DNA from: Fusobacterium nucleatum_L
GTDB taxonomy: Bacteria > Fusobacteriota > Fusobacteriia > Fusobacteriales > Fusobacteriaceae
Direction of reading: 5' to 3'
DNA: 64,000 nucleotides
NCBI RefSeq assembly: GCF_050231725.1
Contig: NZ_CP077172.1
Coordinates: 62,001-126,000 of the forward strand
This document shows, piece by piece, positions 25,485 to 34,082 of this stretch (the stretch's first letter is position 1; every line of letters begins with the position of its first letter). The notes beneath the pieces were generated by a model. That model made no database searches. It saw nothing but the letters and a program-made list of their open reading frames with translations, and had not been told where the DNA came from. The translations under genes and the position numbers were made by a program.

Positions 25485-26492
25485 TTATTTAGAAATTTCA
25501 ACAAATTTCTTTAATGTTCTAATAAGTTGAGAAGTGTAAGACATTTCGTTGTCATACCAAGCAACAGTTTTAACTAATTGTTTTCCTCCAACTGATAAAA
25601 CTTTAGTTTGAGTTGCATCAAATAATGAACCAAAACTAATTCCAACAATATCACTTGATACTAATTCTTCTTCTGTATATCCAAATGATTCATTGCTTGC
25701 AGCCTTCATAGCAGCATTTATTTCTTCAACAGTAGTTTCTTTTTCTAAAACTGTTACAAGCTCAGTGATTGAACCAGTTATAACAGGTACTCTTTGAGCA
25801 GCTCCATCTAATTTACCTTTTAATTCAGGAATTACAAGTCCAATAGCTTTTGCAGCTCCAGTAGTATTAGGAACTATATTTTCAGCAGCAGCTCTCGCTC
25901 TTCTTAAATCTCCTTTTTTATGTGGAGCATCTAATGTATTTTGGTCATTTGTATAAGCATGGATAGTTGTCATTAATCCTTCAACAATTCCAAATTTATC
26001 ATTTAAAACTTTTGCCATTGGTGCAAGACAATTAGTTGTACAAGAAGCTCCTGATATTACAGTTTCACTTCCATCTAAAATATTATCATTTACATTGTAA
26101 ACTACTGTTTTTAAATCCCCAGTAGCTGGTGCAGAAATTACCACCTTTTTAGCTCCTGCTTTAATATGAGCCTCTGCTTTTTCTTTACTTGTAAAGAAGC
26201 CTGTACATTCAAGGACTACATCTACTCCTAATTCTCCCCAAGGTAACTCTTCTGGATTAGCTTTAGCAAATACTTTTATGCTATCTCCATTTACTACGAA
26301 ACCATCATCTGTAACTTCAATAGTTCCATCAAATCTTCCTTGTGCTGAATCATATTTAAAAAGATGTGCTAATGTTTTTGCATCTGTTAAGTCGTTTATA
26401 GCAACAACATCAAAATCCTTATTTTTACTCATAACTCTTAAAGCTAATCTTCCTATTCTTCCAAATCCATTAATCGCAACTTTTACTGCCAT
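25485..26492 (-). CDS. gapA: Glyceraldehyde-3-phosphate dehydrogenase
   Basis: 335 residues. It oxidises glyceraldehyde-3-phosphate with NAD. The N-terminal NAD site NGFGRIGRLALR lies at 8-19, the catalytic Cys in SGASCTTNCLAP, and WYDNEMSYTSQL near the end is typical. A strong AGGAGGT precedes the ATG, and a near-consensus promoter stands upstream. Codon choice is noticeably uniform, as for a highly expressed gene. Confidence 0.97.
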   Translation of the reverse strand: MAVKVAINGFGRIGRLALRVMSKNKDFDVVAINDLTDAKTLAHLFKYDSAQGRFDGTIEVTDDGFVVNGDSIKVFAKANPEELPWGELGVDVVLECTGFFTSKEKAEAHIKAGAKKVVISAPATGDLKTVVYNVNDNILDGSETVISGASCTTNCLAPMAKVLNDKFGIVEGLMTTIHAYTNDQNTLDAPHKKGDLRRARAAAENIVPNTTGAAKAIGLVIPELKGKLDGAAQRVPVITGSITELVTVLEKETTVEEINAAMKAASNESFGYTEEELVSSDIVGISFGSLFDATQTKVLSVGGKQLVKTVAWYDNEMSYTSQLIRTLKKFVEISK

Positions 26493-26574
26493 TTTTACCT
26501 CCTAAAATTTTTACTTTACTATTTATAAATAAAACCAAAAATTAACTAAAATAAAATTAACTGTTCTTATTGTA

Positions 26575-26603
26575 AATATATACTTTTTTTAAACATATGT
26601 CAA
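26575..26603 (-). promoter_or_regulatory. Strong sigma-70 promoter of gapA
   Basis: Read leftward: -35 TTGACA (26603-26598), exact 17-bp spacer, -10 TATATT (26580-26575). The implied transcript has an untranslated leader of roughly 75 bases. Confidence 0.8.
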
Positions 26604-26673
26604 ACTCTATACGGATATATTTTTATCTTAAATTTGATTATTTTTTTACCACAGTTTCAAAACTTAACCATTA

Positions 26674-27540
26674 TTATTTTAAAATTTCTTTCATATCAAG
26701 AGGAATATCAATTTCAATTTTTAAATTTTCTAATGTTTTTGGATTTTGAAATTCTAACTTATAAGCATGTAACATTTGTCTTTTTGCCAATTTCATATCT
26801 CCACCATAAAGTTCATCTCCTAGCAAAGAATGACCAATAAGTGATAAATGAGCTCTTATTTGATGAGTTCTACCAGTATATAGTCTTGCTTCAAGAAAAG
26901 TAATGTTTTTTTTGTAATTTCTTTCTAAAACTTTTATATGAGTTTTAGCTACTTTTCCACCATTTTCTTCAGAAAGTTCTATTCTTCTTAAATCATCTCC
27001 TATTTTTCCAATAGGAATCTCTATAAAAAAATCATCTTCTTCTATTATCCCACTTGCAATAACCTTATATGTCTTTTTTACTTCTGTTTTATCTTGTAAA
27101 AAAGCCTGAGTATAAGCATTTTTTGCAATTATTATAAGTCCTGATGTATTCATATCTAAACGATTATAAAATCTAGGAACTAATGTTTTTCCTAAAGTTT
27201 TTTCAAAATAATTTACAATAGCATTTGCCAAAGTTTTATCTACTTTTTTTTGTGTAGGGTGAACAATTATATATGGTTCTTTATTGACTATAAGTAAATT
27301 TTCATCTTCATAGGCTATATCAATTGGTATATCCATAGCTTTTATACCTGTACTTTTTTCTTTTTCAATTATGACTATCCTATTTAATTTTTTAATTTTT
27401 TTAGCATTATTTTTTATTCTTTTTCCATTCAAATAGATTTCTAAATTTCGAAGTCCTCTACTTGAATATCCTTTTGTTTCTTTTAAGTAAGTTCCAATCT
27501 CATAGCCATCATATTCATGTTCTACTATATATTTCTTCAT
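26674..27540 (-). CDS. RluA-family rRNA/tRNA pseudouridine synthase
   Basis: 288 residues. The N-terminal 60 residues look like an S4 RNA-binding domain (GYSSRGLRNLEIYLNGKRI). The catalytic domain carries the RluA-type motif NRLDMNTSGLIIIAK, whose Asp is the catalytic residue, and TGRTHQIRAHLSLIGHSLLGDELYGG near the C-terminus. It isomerises uridine in large-subunit rRNA or tRNA; which position cannot be told from sequence. It stands alone and is divergent from hemA. GAGG lies 6 bp before the ATG. Confidence 0.9.
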   Translation of the reverse strand: MKKYIVEHEYDGYEIGTYLKETKGYSSRGLRNLEIYLNGKRIKNNAKKIKKLNRIVIIEKEKSTGIKAMDIPIDIAYEDENLLIVNKEPYIIVHPTQKKVDKTLANAIVNYFEKTLGKTLVPRFYNRLDMNTSGLIIIAKNAYTQAFLQDKTEVKKTYKVIASGIIEEDDFFIEIPIGKIGDDLRRIELSEENGGKVAKTHIKVLERNYKKNITFLEARLYTGRTHQIRAHLSLIGHSLLGDELYGGDMKLAKRQMLHAYKLEFQNPKTLENLKIEIDIPLDMKEILK

Positions 27541-27559
27541 TTTTTTCCTCTTTATTTAT

Positions 27560-27651
27560 ATTATCAGTAAAATTATAACATATATCATATAACTTGTGAA
27601 AAATTTATTTTTATTTATAAATTAAAATATTCTTAAAATTATCAGTAAAAT
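27560..27651. repeat. 14-bp direct repeat in the rluA/hemA divergent promoter region
   Basis: ATTATCAGTAAAAT occurs exactly at 27560-27573 and again at 27638-27651, 78 bp apart. One copy overlaps the -10 box of the leftward promoter; the other abuts the -10 box of the rightward promoter. The placement suits a shared regulator. Confidence 0.55.
27572..27600 (-). promoter_or_regulatory. Promoter of the pseudouridine synthase gene
   Basis: Read leftward: -35 TTCACA (27600-27595), 17-bp spacer, -10 TATAAT (27577-27572) with a TGT extension. Confidence 0.6.
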
Positions 27652-27655
27652 AGTA

Positions 27656-27661
27656 TATAAT
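27656..27661 (+). promoter_or_regulatory. -10 box of the hemA operon
   Basis: TATAAT at 27656-27661, 36 bp before the hemA start. The -35 position (TTAAAA at 27633) is poor, which leaves room for an activator at the adjoining 14-bp repeat. Confidence 0.45.
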
Positions 27662-27697
27662 ATACAAGGAAATTTTTATAATTAAGGGGAATGAGAA

Positions 27698-28693
27698 ATG
27701 TTAGACTTAGAAAATATTATTGTTATAGGTACTTCTCATGAGAATTTATCTTTACTTGAAAGAGAAAATTTTATGAGAACAAGACCAAAATACATTATTG
27801 AAAAACTATATACAGATAAAAAAATAAATGCCTATATAAATTTATCAACTTGTCTTAGAACAGAATTCTATATTGAGTTAAATTCAAATGTAGATATTAA
27901 TGAAATTAAAAGTTTATTTTCAATTGATATGATTGTAAAAAGTGGAATAGAGGCTATTGAGTATTTATTTAAAGTGAGTTGTGGATTTTATTCAGTGATA
28001 AAGGGAGAAGACCAAATCTTAGCACAAGTTAAAGGAGCTCATGCTGAAGCACTTGAAAATGAACACAGCTCAAAATTTTTAAATATTATTTTCAATAAAG
28101 CAATAGAATTAGGTAAGAAATTTAGAACAAAATCTATGATAGCTCATAATGCACTATCATTAGAAGCAATATCTTTAAAATTTATAAAATCTAAATTTCC
28201 TAATATAGAAGATAAAAATATTTTTATTTTAGGTATTGGAGAACTTGCCCAAGATATTCTAACTTTATTAACAAAAGAACAACTTAAAAATATCTATATA
28301 ACAAATAGAACTTATCACAAAGCAGAACAAATTAAAAAGAAATTTGATATAGTAAATATTGTTGACTATAAAGAAAAATATAAAGAAATGATGAGAGCAG
28401 ATGTAATTATATCTGCTACCTCAGCTCCACATATAGTTGTTGAATATGATAAGTTTATACCTAAAATGAAAGAAGATAAAGATTATCTTTTTATTGATTT
28501 AGCAGTCCCAAGAGATGTTGATGAAAGACTTGCTAATTTTAAAAATATAGAAATTCATAATCTAGATGATATCTGGGAAGTATATCATCTAAATTCTATG
28601 AATAGAGATAAACTTTTAGAAGACTATTCATATTTAATTGATGAACAAATGGAAAAATTAATAAAAACTTTAAATTATTATAGAAAGGAATAA
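27698..28693 (+). CDS. hemA: Glutamyl-tRNA reductase (short form)
   Basis: 331 residues. It reduces glutamyl-tRNA(Glu) to glutamate-1-semialdehyde, opening the C5 route to tetrapyrroles. The catalytic Cys lies in NLSTCLRTEFYIEL, the substrate region in GEDQILAQVKGAHAEA, the NADPH fold in FILGIGELAQDIL and DLAVPRDVD follows. It is about 90 residues shorter than usual (E. coli is 418), with most of the C-terminal dimerisation helix domain missing; the stop is followed directly by hemC, so this is not a frameshift within the visible sequence. Shine-Dalgarno AAGGGGAA. Confidence 0.9.
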   Translation: MLDLENIIVIGTSHENLSLLERENFMRTRPKYIIEKLYTDKKINAYINLSTCLRTEFYIELNSNVDINEIKSLFSIDMIVKSGIEAIEYLFKVSCGFYSVIKGEDQILAQVKGAHAEALENEHSSKFLNIIFNKAIELGKKFRTKSMIAHNALSLEAISLKFIKSKFPNIEDKNIFILGIGELAQDILTLLTKEQLKNIYITNRTYHKAEQIKKKFDIVNIVDYKEKYKEMMRADVIISATSAPHIVVEYDKFIPKMKEDKDYLFIDLAVPRDVDERLANFKNIEIHNLDDIWEVYHLNSMNRDKLLEDYSYLIDEQMEKLIKTLNYYRKE

Positions 28694-28695
28694 AA

Positions 28696-29601
28696 ATGAA
28701 GAAAAATATTATAATTGGAAGTAGAGGAAGTATACTAGCCCTTGCTCAAGCAAATCTTGTAAAAGAAAAATTAGAAAAAAATTATCCTAATTTAAGTTTT
28801 GAGATTAAAGAAATAGTAACAAGTGGAGATAAGGATTTAAAATCAAATTGGGAAAACAGTGATGTTTCTTTAAAAAGTTTTTTTACTAAGGAAATTGAAC
28901 AAGAATTATTAGATGGAGATATAGATATTGCTGTTCATTCTATGAAAGATATGCCTGCTGTATCACCTAAGGGTTTAATCTGTGGAGCTATCCCAGATAG
29001 AGAAGACCCAAGAGATGTAATAGTATCAAAAAATGGCTTTTTAGTAACTTTACCACAAGGAGCTAAGGTTGGAACAAGTTCACTTAGAAGAGCTATGAAT
29101 TTGAAAGCAGTAAGACCTGATTTTGAGATTAAACATTTAAGAGGAAATATCCATACAAGACTTAAAAAATTGGAAACAGAAGATTATGATGCAATAGTTT
29201 TAGCTGCTGCTGGACTTAAAAGAACAGGCTTAGCAGATAAAATTACAGAGTATCTAAATGGAGAGGTATTTCCACCTGCACCTGCACAAGGTGTTTTATA
29301 TATTCAATGTAGAGAAAATGATAAAGAAATAAAAGAAATTTTAAAATCTATTCATAATGAAGACATTGCAAATATTGTTGAAATAGAAAGAGAATTTTCT
29401 AAAATTTTTGATGGAGGTTGTCATACTCCTATGGGTTGTTATTCTCAAATAAATGGAGATAAAATAAAATTTACTGCTGTTTATTCAGATGAAGGAAAAC
29501 AAATAAAAGCTGTTGTTGAAGATGATTTAGCAAAAGGTAAAGAAATTGCATATATGGCAGCAGAAGAAATTAAGAAAAAAATAGCTAAGAATACTTTATA
29601 A
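28696..29601 (+). CDS. hemC: Porphobilinogen deaminase (hydroxymethylbilane synthase)
   Basis: 301 residues. It joins four porphobilinogens into hydroxymethylbilane. Marks are IGSRGSILALAQ at 7-18, HSMKDMP, GTSSLRR, HLRGNIHTRL and the dipyrromethane-carrying Cys in FDGGCHTPMGCYS. It starts 2 bp after the hemA stop, so the two are coupled. Confidence 0.95.
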   Translation: MKKNIIIGSRGSILALAQANLVKEKLEKNYPNLSFEIKEIVTSGDKDLKSNWENSDVSLKSFFTKEIEQELLDGDIDIAVHSMKDMPAVSPKGLICGAIPDREDPRDVIVSKNGFLVTLPQGAKVGTSSLRRAMNLKAVRPDFEIKHLRGNIHTRLKKLETEDYDAIVLAAAGLKRTGLADKITEYLNGEVFPPAPAQGVLYIQCRENDKEIKEILKSIHNEDIANIVEIEREFSKIFDGGCHTPMGCYSQINGDKIKFTAVYSDEGKQIKAVVEDDLAKGKEIAYMAAEEIKKKIAKNTL

Positions 29602-29614
29602 TAATGGAGATTTT

Positions 29615-30193
29615 ATGAAGAAAATAATAAGATGTGATTGGGTAAATAAAAGTGAATTAGAGCAAAAATATCATGATGAAGAGTGGGGAGTACCTGTTCA
29701 TGATGATAAAAAACTTTTTAAAATGTTAATTTTAGAGGGAAAACAAGCTGGTTTAAGTTGGACTACTATTCTTTCTAAGATGGATACTTTATGTGAAGCA
29801 TTTGATGATTTTGATCCTAACATTATTATAAAATATGATGACAAAAAAATAGAAAGTCTTTTAAAGAATGAGGGAGTAATAAGAAACAAATTAAAGATAA
29901 ATGCTGTTATTACTAATGCTAAGGAATATTTTAATCTTTGTGAAGAATTTGGTTCATTAGATAAATATTTATGGACTTATGTAGATAATAAACCTATAAA
30001 AAATTCTTGGACTAAGATTGAAGATGTACCAGCTAGAACAGAGTTATCAGATAAAATAAGTAAAGATTTAAAAAAGAGAGGTTTTAAATTTGTAGGAAGT
30101 ACCATAATCTATGCTTTTATGCAAGCAGTAGGAATGGTAAATGACCATTTAGTAACTTGTTCTTTTTATAATAAAGCAGAGGAGAAAAGATGA
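29615..30193 (+). CDS. tag: DNA-3-methyladenine glycosylase I
   Basis: 192 residues. It removes 3-methyladenine from DNA. The family zinc hook is visible: Cys7 in IRCDWVN, His19 in KYHDEEWG, and a late His and Cys in MVNDHLVTCS. The substrate pocket GKQAGLSWTTIL carries the conserved Glu just before it. A DNA repair gene inside a tetrapyrrole operon is unexpected, but it overlaps the next gene by 4 bp (ATGA), so it is truly part of the transcript. Confidence 0.94.
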   Translation: MKKIIRCDWVNKSELEQKYHDEEWGVPVHDDKKLFKMLILEGKQAGLSWTTILSKMDTLCEAFDDFDPNIIIKYDDKKIESLLKNEGVIRNKLKINAVITNAKEYFNLCEEFGSLDKYLWTYVDNKPIKNSWTKIEDVPARTELSDKISKDLKKRGFKFVGSTIIYAFMQAVGMVNDHLVTCSFYNKAEEKR

Positions 30194-31650
30194 AAAAAGG
30201 AAAAGCATACATAATTGGAGCAGGACCAGGAGATTTTGAACTATTGACATTGAAAGCAAAAAGAATAATTGAGAATGCAGATTGTATCATATATGATAGA
30301 TTAATTAGTGAAGATATATTAAAACTTGCAAAAAAAGATGCAGAACTTATATATCTTGGAAAAGGAAATACCGAAGGTGGTTTAATTCAAGATGAAATAA
30401 ATCAAACATTGACAAATAAATGTCTCGAAGGAAAAAATGTTGCCAGAGTAAAAGGTGGAGATCCTTTTGTCTTTGGTAGAGGTGGAGAAGAAATTGAAGC
30501 CTTATTCAAAAATGAAATAGAATTTGAAGTTGTACCTGGGATAACTTCTTCTATATCTGTACCAGCCTATGCAGGAATACCTGTAACACATAGAGGACTT
30601 GCAAGGTCTTTTCATATTTTTACAGGTCATACTATGGAGAATGGAAAGTGGCATAATTTTGAAAATATTGCAAAATTAGAAGGAACATTAGTTTTTTTAA
30701 TGGGAGTTAAAAATTTAGATTTAATAGTCAACGATTTAATTAAATATGGTAAAGATAGTAAAACTCCTGTTGCCATTATAGAAAAAGGTGCAACTAAAAA
30801 TCAAAGAGTAACAGTTGGAAACTTAGAAAATATTTTAGAACTTGTTGAAAAAAATAAGATAACTCCTCCTGCTATAACTATAATTGGAGAAGTAGTTAAT
30901 TTAAGAGAAACTTTTAAATGGTTTGGAACTGAAAATCTTGCAAAAAAAATATTAGTAACAAGAGATAAAAAACAAGCAGTTGAAATGTCTGAAAATATTT
31001 CTAAAAGGGGAGGAATTCCTATTGAATTACCTTTTATTGAAATAGAAAATTTAAAGATTGATTTAAAAAATTTAGAAAAGTATAAGGCTATTTTATTTAA
31101 TTCACCTAATGGAGTAAAAGCATTCTTTGAAAATATAAAGGATATAAGATGTTTAGCAAATATAAAAATTGGAGCTGTTGGAGTTAAAACTAAAGAAATT
31201 TTAGAAAAATATAAAATAGTTCCAGATTTTGTCCCTGATGAATATCTAGTGGATAGATTAGCAGAAGATATAGTTAAATACACAGATGAAAATGATAATA
31301 TTTTAATAGTTACTTCTGATATTTCTCCTTGTGATACTGATAAATATAATTCTTTATATAAAAGAAATTATGAAAAAGTTGTAGCTTATAACACAAAAAA
31401 ATTAAAAGTTGATAGAGAGAAAGTACTTGAAACTTTAAAAGATGTAGATATTATAACTTTTTTAAGTTCATCAACAGTGGAAGCTTTTTATGAAAGTTTA
31501 GATGGAGATTTCTTTATTTTAGGAGATAAAAAAATTGCTTCTATTGGACCTATGACAAGTGAAACTATAAGAAGATTAGGAATGAAAATTGATTATGAAG
31601 CTAAAAAATATACAGCTAATGGTGTGCTTGATGTAATATTTGGAGTATAA
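30190..31650 (+). CDS. cobA-hemD: Fused uroporphyrinogen-III C-methyltransferase and uroporphyrinogen-III synthase
   Basis: 486 residues in two domains. Residues about 1-240 are a SUMT (CobA): IIGAGPGDFELLTLKAKR, VARVKGGDPFVFGRGGEE and VPGITSSISVPAYAGIPVTHRG. Residues about 250-486 are HemD, starting at KILVTRDKKQAVEMS, with FNSPNGVKAFF and a late FLSSSTVEAF. Together they turn hydroxymethylbilane into uroporphyrinogen III and then precorrin-2. The product favours cobalamin or siroheme rather than heme. It overlaps tag by 4 bp. This fusion is also known from clostridia. Confidence 0.93.
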   Translation: MKKGKAYIIGAGPGDFELLTLKAKRIIENADCIIYDRLISEDILKLAKKDAELIYLGKGNTEGGLIQDEINQTLTNKCLEGKNVARVKGGDPFVFGRGGEEIEALFKNEIEFEVVPGITSSISVPAYAGIPVTHRGLARSFHIFTGHTMENGKWHNFENIAKLEGTLVFLMGVKNLDLIVNDLIKYGKDSKTPVAIIEKGATKNQRVTVGNLENILELVEKNKITPPAITIIGEVVNLRETFKWFGTENLAKKILVTRDKKQAVEMSENISKRGGIPIELPFIEIENLKIDLKNLEKYKAILFNSPNGVKAFFENIKDIRCLANIKIGAVGVKTKEILEKYKIVPDFVPDEYLVDRLAEDIVKYTDENDNILIVTSDISPCDTDKYNSLYKRNYEKVVAYNTKKLKVDREKVLETLKDVDIITFLSSSTVEAFYESLDGDFFILGDKKIASIGPMTSETIRRLGMKIDYEAKKYTANGVLDVIFGV

Positions 31651-31653
31651 ATT

Positions 31654-31767
31654 ATGTTTAAAAGTTTAAACTCTAGAAGTGCAGAAATAATTGAGCAAAG
31701 TTCTGTCCCAGCAGAATTTTCAAAAGATGGAAAAGCACATTGTTATTTATATATAGCAGTGAAATAA
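31654..31767 (+). CDS. Possible 37-residue small protein or gene remnant
   Basis: An ATG with GGAG 9 bp upstream opens a 37-codon frame directly after cobA-hemD. Its composition looks coding (MFKSLNSRSAEIIEQSS, then EFSKDGKAHCYLYIAVK), unlike the simple A/T sequence of nearby gaps. I do not recognise it. It could be a real small protein or the scar of a lost gene. The true CPBP protease start is downstream at 31785. Confidence 0.4.
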   Translation: MFKSLNSRSAEIIEQSSVPAEFSKDGKAHCYLYIAVK

Positions 31768-31784
31768 ATATTGCAGGAGGAAAA

Positions 31785-32672
31785 ATGACAGATAAATTTC
31801 AAAGTTATGTAGATAGTATTCAAGAAAAAAATAAAATCAAACTATTATTAATACCAAGTTTAGTAGTTATTTTTATAATAGTTTTAAATCAACTAATAAT
31901 AATTCCTTTAATATTTCTTTTTAACGATAGCTTAAAAGAAATTTTATCTTTTACTGGAACTTCAAATTTAGTGGATGAAGCTCTCACTCTGTTTTTATCT
32001 ATATTTTTAATGACAAAAATTTCAAAATTGAAAATTGAGCAACTAGGTTTTTCAAAAGATAATATACCTATTTCATATTTAAAGGGAGCTTTGTTTGGAA
32101 TTTTACAGATATCTACTGTTTTCTTTATAATATTTGCTTTGAAAGCAATTGATGTTTATTATGTAGGAAATATTAATATTTTGCTATTAATAAAGGTATT
32201 TATAATTTTTATTTTTCAAGGCTTATTAGAAGAAGTTTTATTTAGAGGCTATTTAATGCCTATGTTTTCAAAAGTCATAGGAATAAAATTTACAATAATA
32301 TTATTATCATTCTTATTTACTTGTATTCATTTAATTAATCCTAACTTAGATCTAATTGCCTTAGCAAATGTATTTTTAGCTGGAGTTACATTTAGTTTAA
32401 TATATTATCATATAGGAAATTTATGGGTAGTATCTGCTATGCATACTCTTTGGAATTTTATTATAGGTTTTATAGTTGGTTCACAAATAAGTGGAATAAT
32501 TACATATCACTCTATATTTTTTTCAATACCAGTTGAGAATAAAGACTTAATAAGTGGAGGAGCATTTGGTTTTGAAGCTAGTATAGTTACAACAATAGTT
32601 GAATTAGCTATAAGTCTGTTTGTAATTTATCTAATAAAAAAAGAGAAATTAAGAGGGAAAATCAATGAATAA
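31785..32672 (+). CDS. CPBP family intramembrane metalloprotease (CAAX-like)
   Basis: 295 residues with several membrane helices. The CPBP signature is intact: Glu149-Glu150 and Arg154 in GLLEEVLFRGYLM, His182 in FLFTCIHLIN and His220/Asn224 in AMHTLWNF. Members cleave peptides in the membrane and often serve bacteriocin self-protection or signalling; nothing here identifies the substrate. The start at 31785 follows AGGAGG; an upstream in-frame ATG lies inside the preceding small frame. Confidence 0.85.
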   Translation: MTDKFQSYVDSIQEKNKIKLLLIPSLVVIFIIVLNQLIIIPLIFLFNDSLKEILSFTGTSNLVDEALTLFLSIFLMTKISKLKIEQLGFSKDNIPISYLKGALFGILQISTVFFIIFALKAIDVYYVGNINILLLIKVFIIFIFQGLLEEVLFRGYLMPMFSKVIGIKFTIILLSFLFTCIHLINPNLDLIALANVFLAGVTFSLIYYHIGNLWVVSAMHTLWNFIIGFIVGSQISGIITYHSIFFSIPVENKDLISGGAFGFEASIVTTIVELAISLFVIYLIKKEKLRGKINE

Positions 32673-33036
32673 AGAAATTTTTGATTTAGTTGAAAAAATT
32701 TTTACTTTTTTAAAAGTAGAAGATTATAATAAATTAAAAAATATTTTAAATATAATTGAAAAAGATTATCCAAATTATTATAAATTTTTTGAAAAATTTA
32801 AAGATAAAAATTTAACTGAAAAAGTATATGATGTTTTATCTGATGTTCTTGATTCTCTTACTTTGGTAGGAGTTCCTTTGGCTTTACTAGGAAAGAAAGC
32901 TGAAAAAGAAGAAAAAGAAAAAGAACTTATATCACAAAAGAGGTTACTAAAAGATGAAATAAGAGAAATACTTAAAATTTATTCTGAACCAAGTGGAGAA
33001 AAAAGCTTTTTAGAGTTTTTATTAGAAAAAATATAA
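32665..33036 (+). CDS. Hypothetical helical protein
   Basis: 123 residues, largely helical, with many Lys and Glu and no membrane helix apart from a weakly hydrophobic patch (LTLVGVPLALLG, about 68-79). It overlaps the end of the CPBP protease gene by 8 bp, which implies coupled translation and perhaps a partner role. Family not recognised. Confidence 0.65.
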   Translation: MNKEIFDLVEKIFTFLKVEDYNKLKNILNIIEKDYPNYYKFFEKFKDKNLTEKVYDVLSDVLDSLTLVGVPLALLGKKAEKEEKEKELISQKRLLKDEIREILKIYSEPSGEKSFLEFLLEKI

Positions 33037-33051
33037 TATTTTGGAGGAATT

Positions 33052-34026
33052 ATGAGAAGAAAAAAGTTTTATTTAACTGTGTTGATCTTTTTATTTGTTA
33101 ATATTTTAAGTATGGCAGTAGAAAATCCTACTACTTTATCTAATGGTCTAAGTCTAGTTGACCCTGCTTACCAAGAAGCATTAAAAGACTACAAACCAAA
33201 TCTTGAAAATGTTGATAAGATATTTAATTACATAGAAAAAAATATAAAAGAAAAGGGAAAAGCTATTTATTATTCTAAGTTAGAAAAGGAAAAAAGTGAA
33301 ATAATTGTCACTGATGAAAATAATAATATTATCTATACTGAAAAAATGCCAGAGAAATTAGCAGAACAAACACCTTATTTTGAATCAAAAGAAATATATC
33401 AATTAAAAGCAGGAAAAACATTCTCATATATAGATTATAATACAGAAATGATGGGAAAAAAAGTAAAAATAAAATCTGAAACTTTAATGAAAACTAAAAT
33501 AAATAAAAAAGATGCTATTGAAATTTTAAATAAATTAAGAGATTCTAATAATTTTTCAAAAAATAGTATTTCAAATATAGAATATGCAAAGTCAGAATGT
33601 TATGATGAAGAAGGTAATTTGCTTTTTAGAACTCAAATTAAAGATAATAAAGTAATTACAGAGGCCCAAAAAAATATAAATGAAAATATTATAAAGATGA
33701 TTTATATAGTAAATGATATTGATACTGATTCTGGACTAATGGAAACTTATATAAATGGAAAATTGAGTGCTATTATGAGTATGAAGAATTCTCTTCCAAA
33801 TGGAGAGGCTAAAATGTTTTACCCTAGTGGAAAATTATTGTCTATATCTACTTTTAAAAATGGCAAAATGGAGGGAGTCATAAAAATGTATTACGAAAAT
33901 GGAAAAATAGGTGCAATCTACAATATAAAAGACAATGTTCAAAATGGTGAGGCTATTGAGTATGATGAAGATGGAAATATCGTAAAAAAGCTTTTATATA
34001 AGAATGGAAAAATTATAAATCAATAA
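33052..34026 (+). CDS. Exported MORN-repeat protein (YwqK-like)
   Basis: 324 residues with a signal peptide (cleavage likely after LSMA, about residue 22). The middle (about 30-220) is unassigned. The end (about 235-320) has MORN_2 repeats: YINGKLSAIMSM, FYPSGKLLSISTFKNGKMEG and YYENGKIGAIYNIKDNVQNG. It resembles the lipoprotein encoded at 7189 in repeat type but lacks a lipobox. GGAGG lies 6 bp before the ATG, and a terminator follows. Confidence 0.78.
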   Translation: MRRKKFYLTVLIFLFVNILSMAVENPTTLSNGLSLVDPAYQEALKDYKPNLENVDKIFNYIEKNIKEKGKAIYYSKLEKEKSEIIVTDENNNIIYTEKMPEKLAEQTPYFESKEIYQLKAGKTFSYIDYNTEMMGKKVKIKSETLMKTKINKKDAIEILNKLRDSNNFSKNSISNIEYAKSECYDEEGNLLFRTQIKDNKVITEAQKNINENIIKMIYIVNDIDTDSGLMETYINGKLSAIMSMKNSLPNGEAKMFYPSGKLLSISTFKNGKMEGVIKMYYENGKIGAIYNIKDNVQNGEAIEYDEDGNIVKKLLYKNGKIINQ

Positions 34027-34033
34027 AAATATA

Positions 34034-34067
34034 AAAAATGGTATTGATAGTCATCAGTACCATTTTT
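34034..34067. terminator. Bidirectional terminator
   Basis: Arms 34034-34048 and 34053-34067 form a 15-bp stem (AAAAATGGTA start, one T-G pair) with a 4-base loop and A/T ends, between genes ending at 34026 and 34083. Confidence 0.85.
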
Positions 34068-34082
34068 ATACTATTATTTTTA

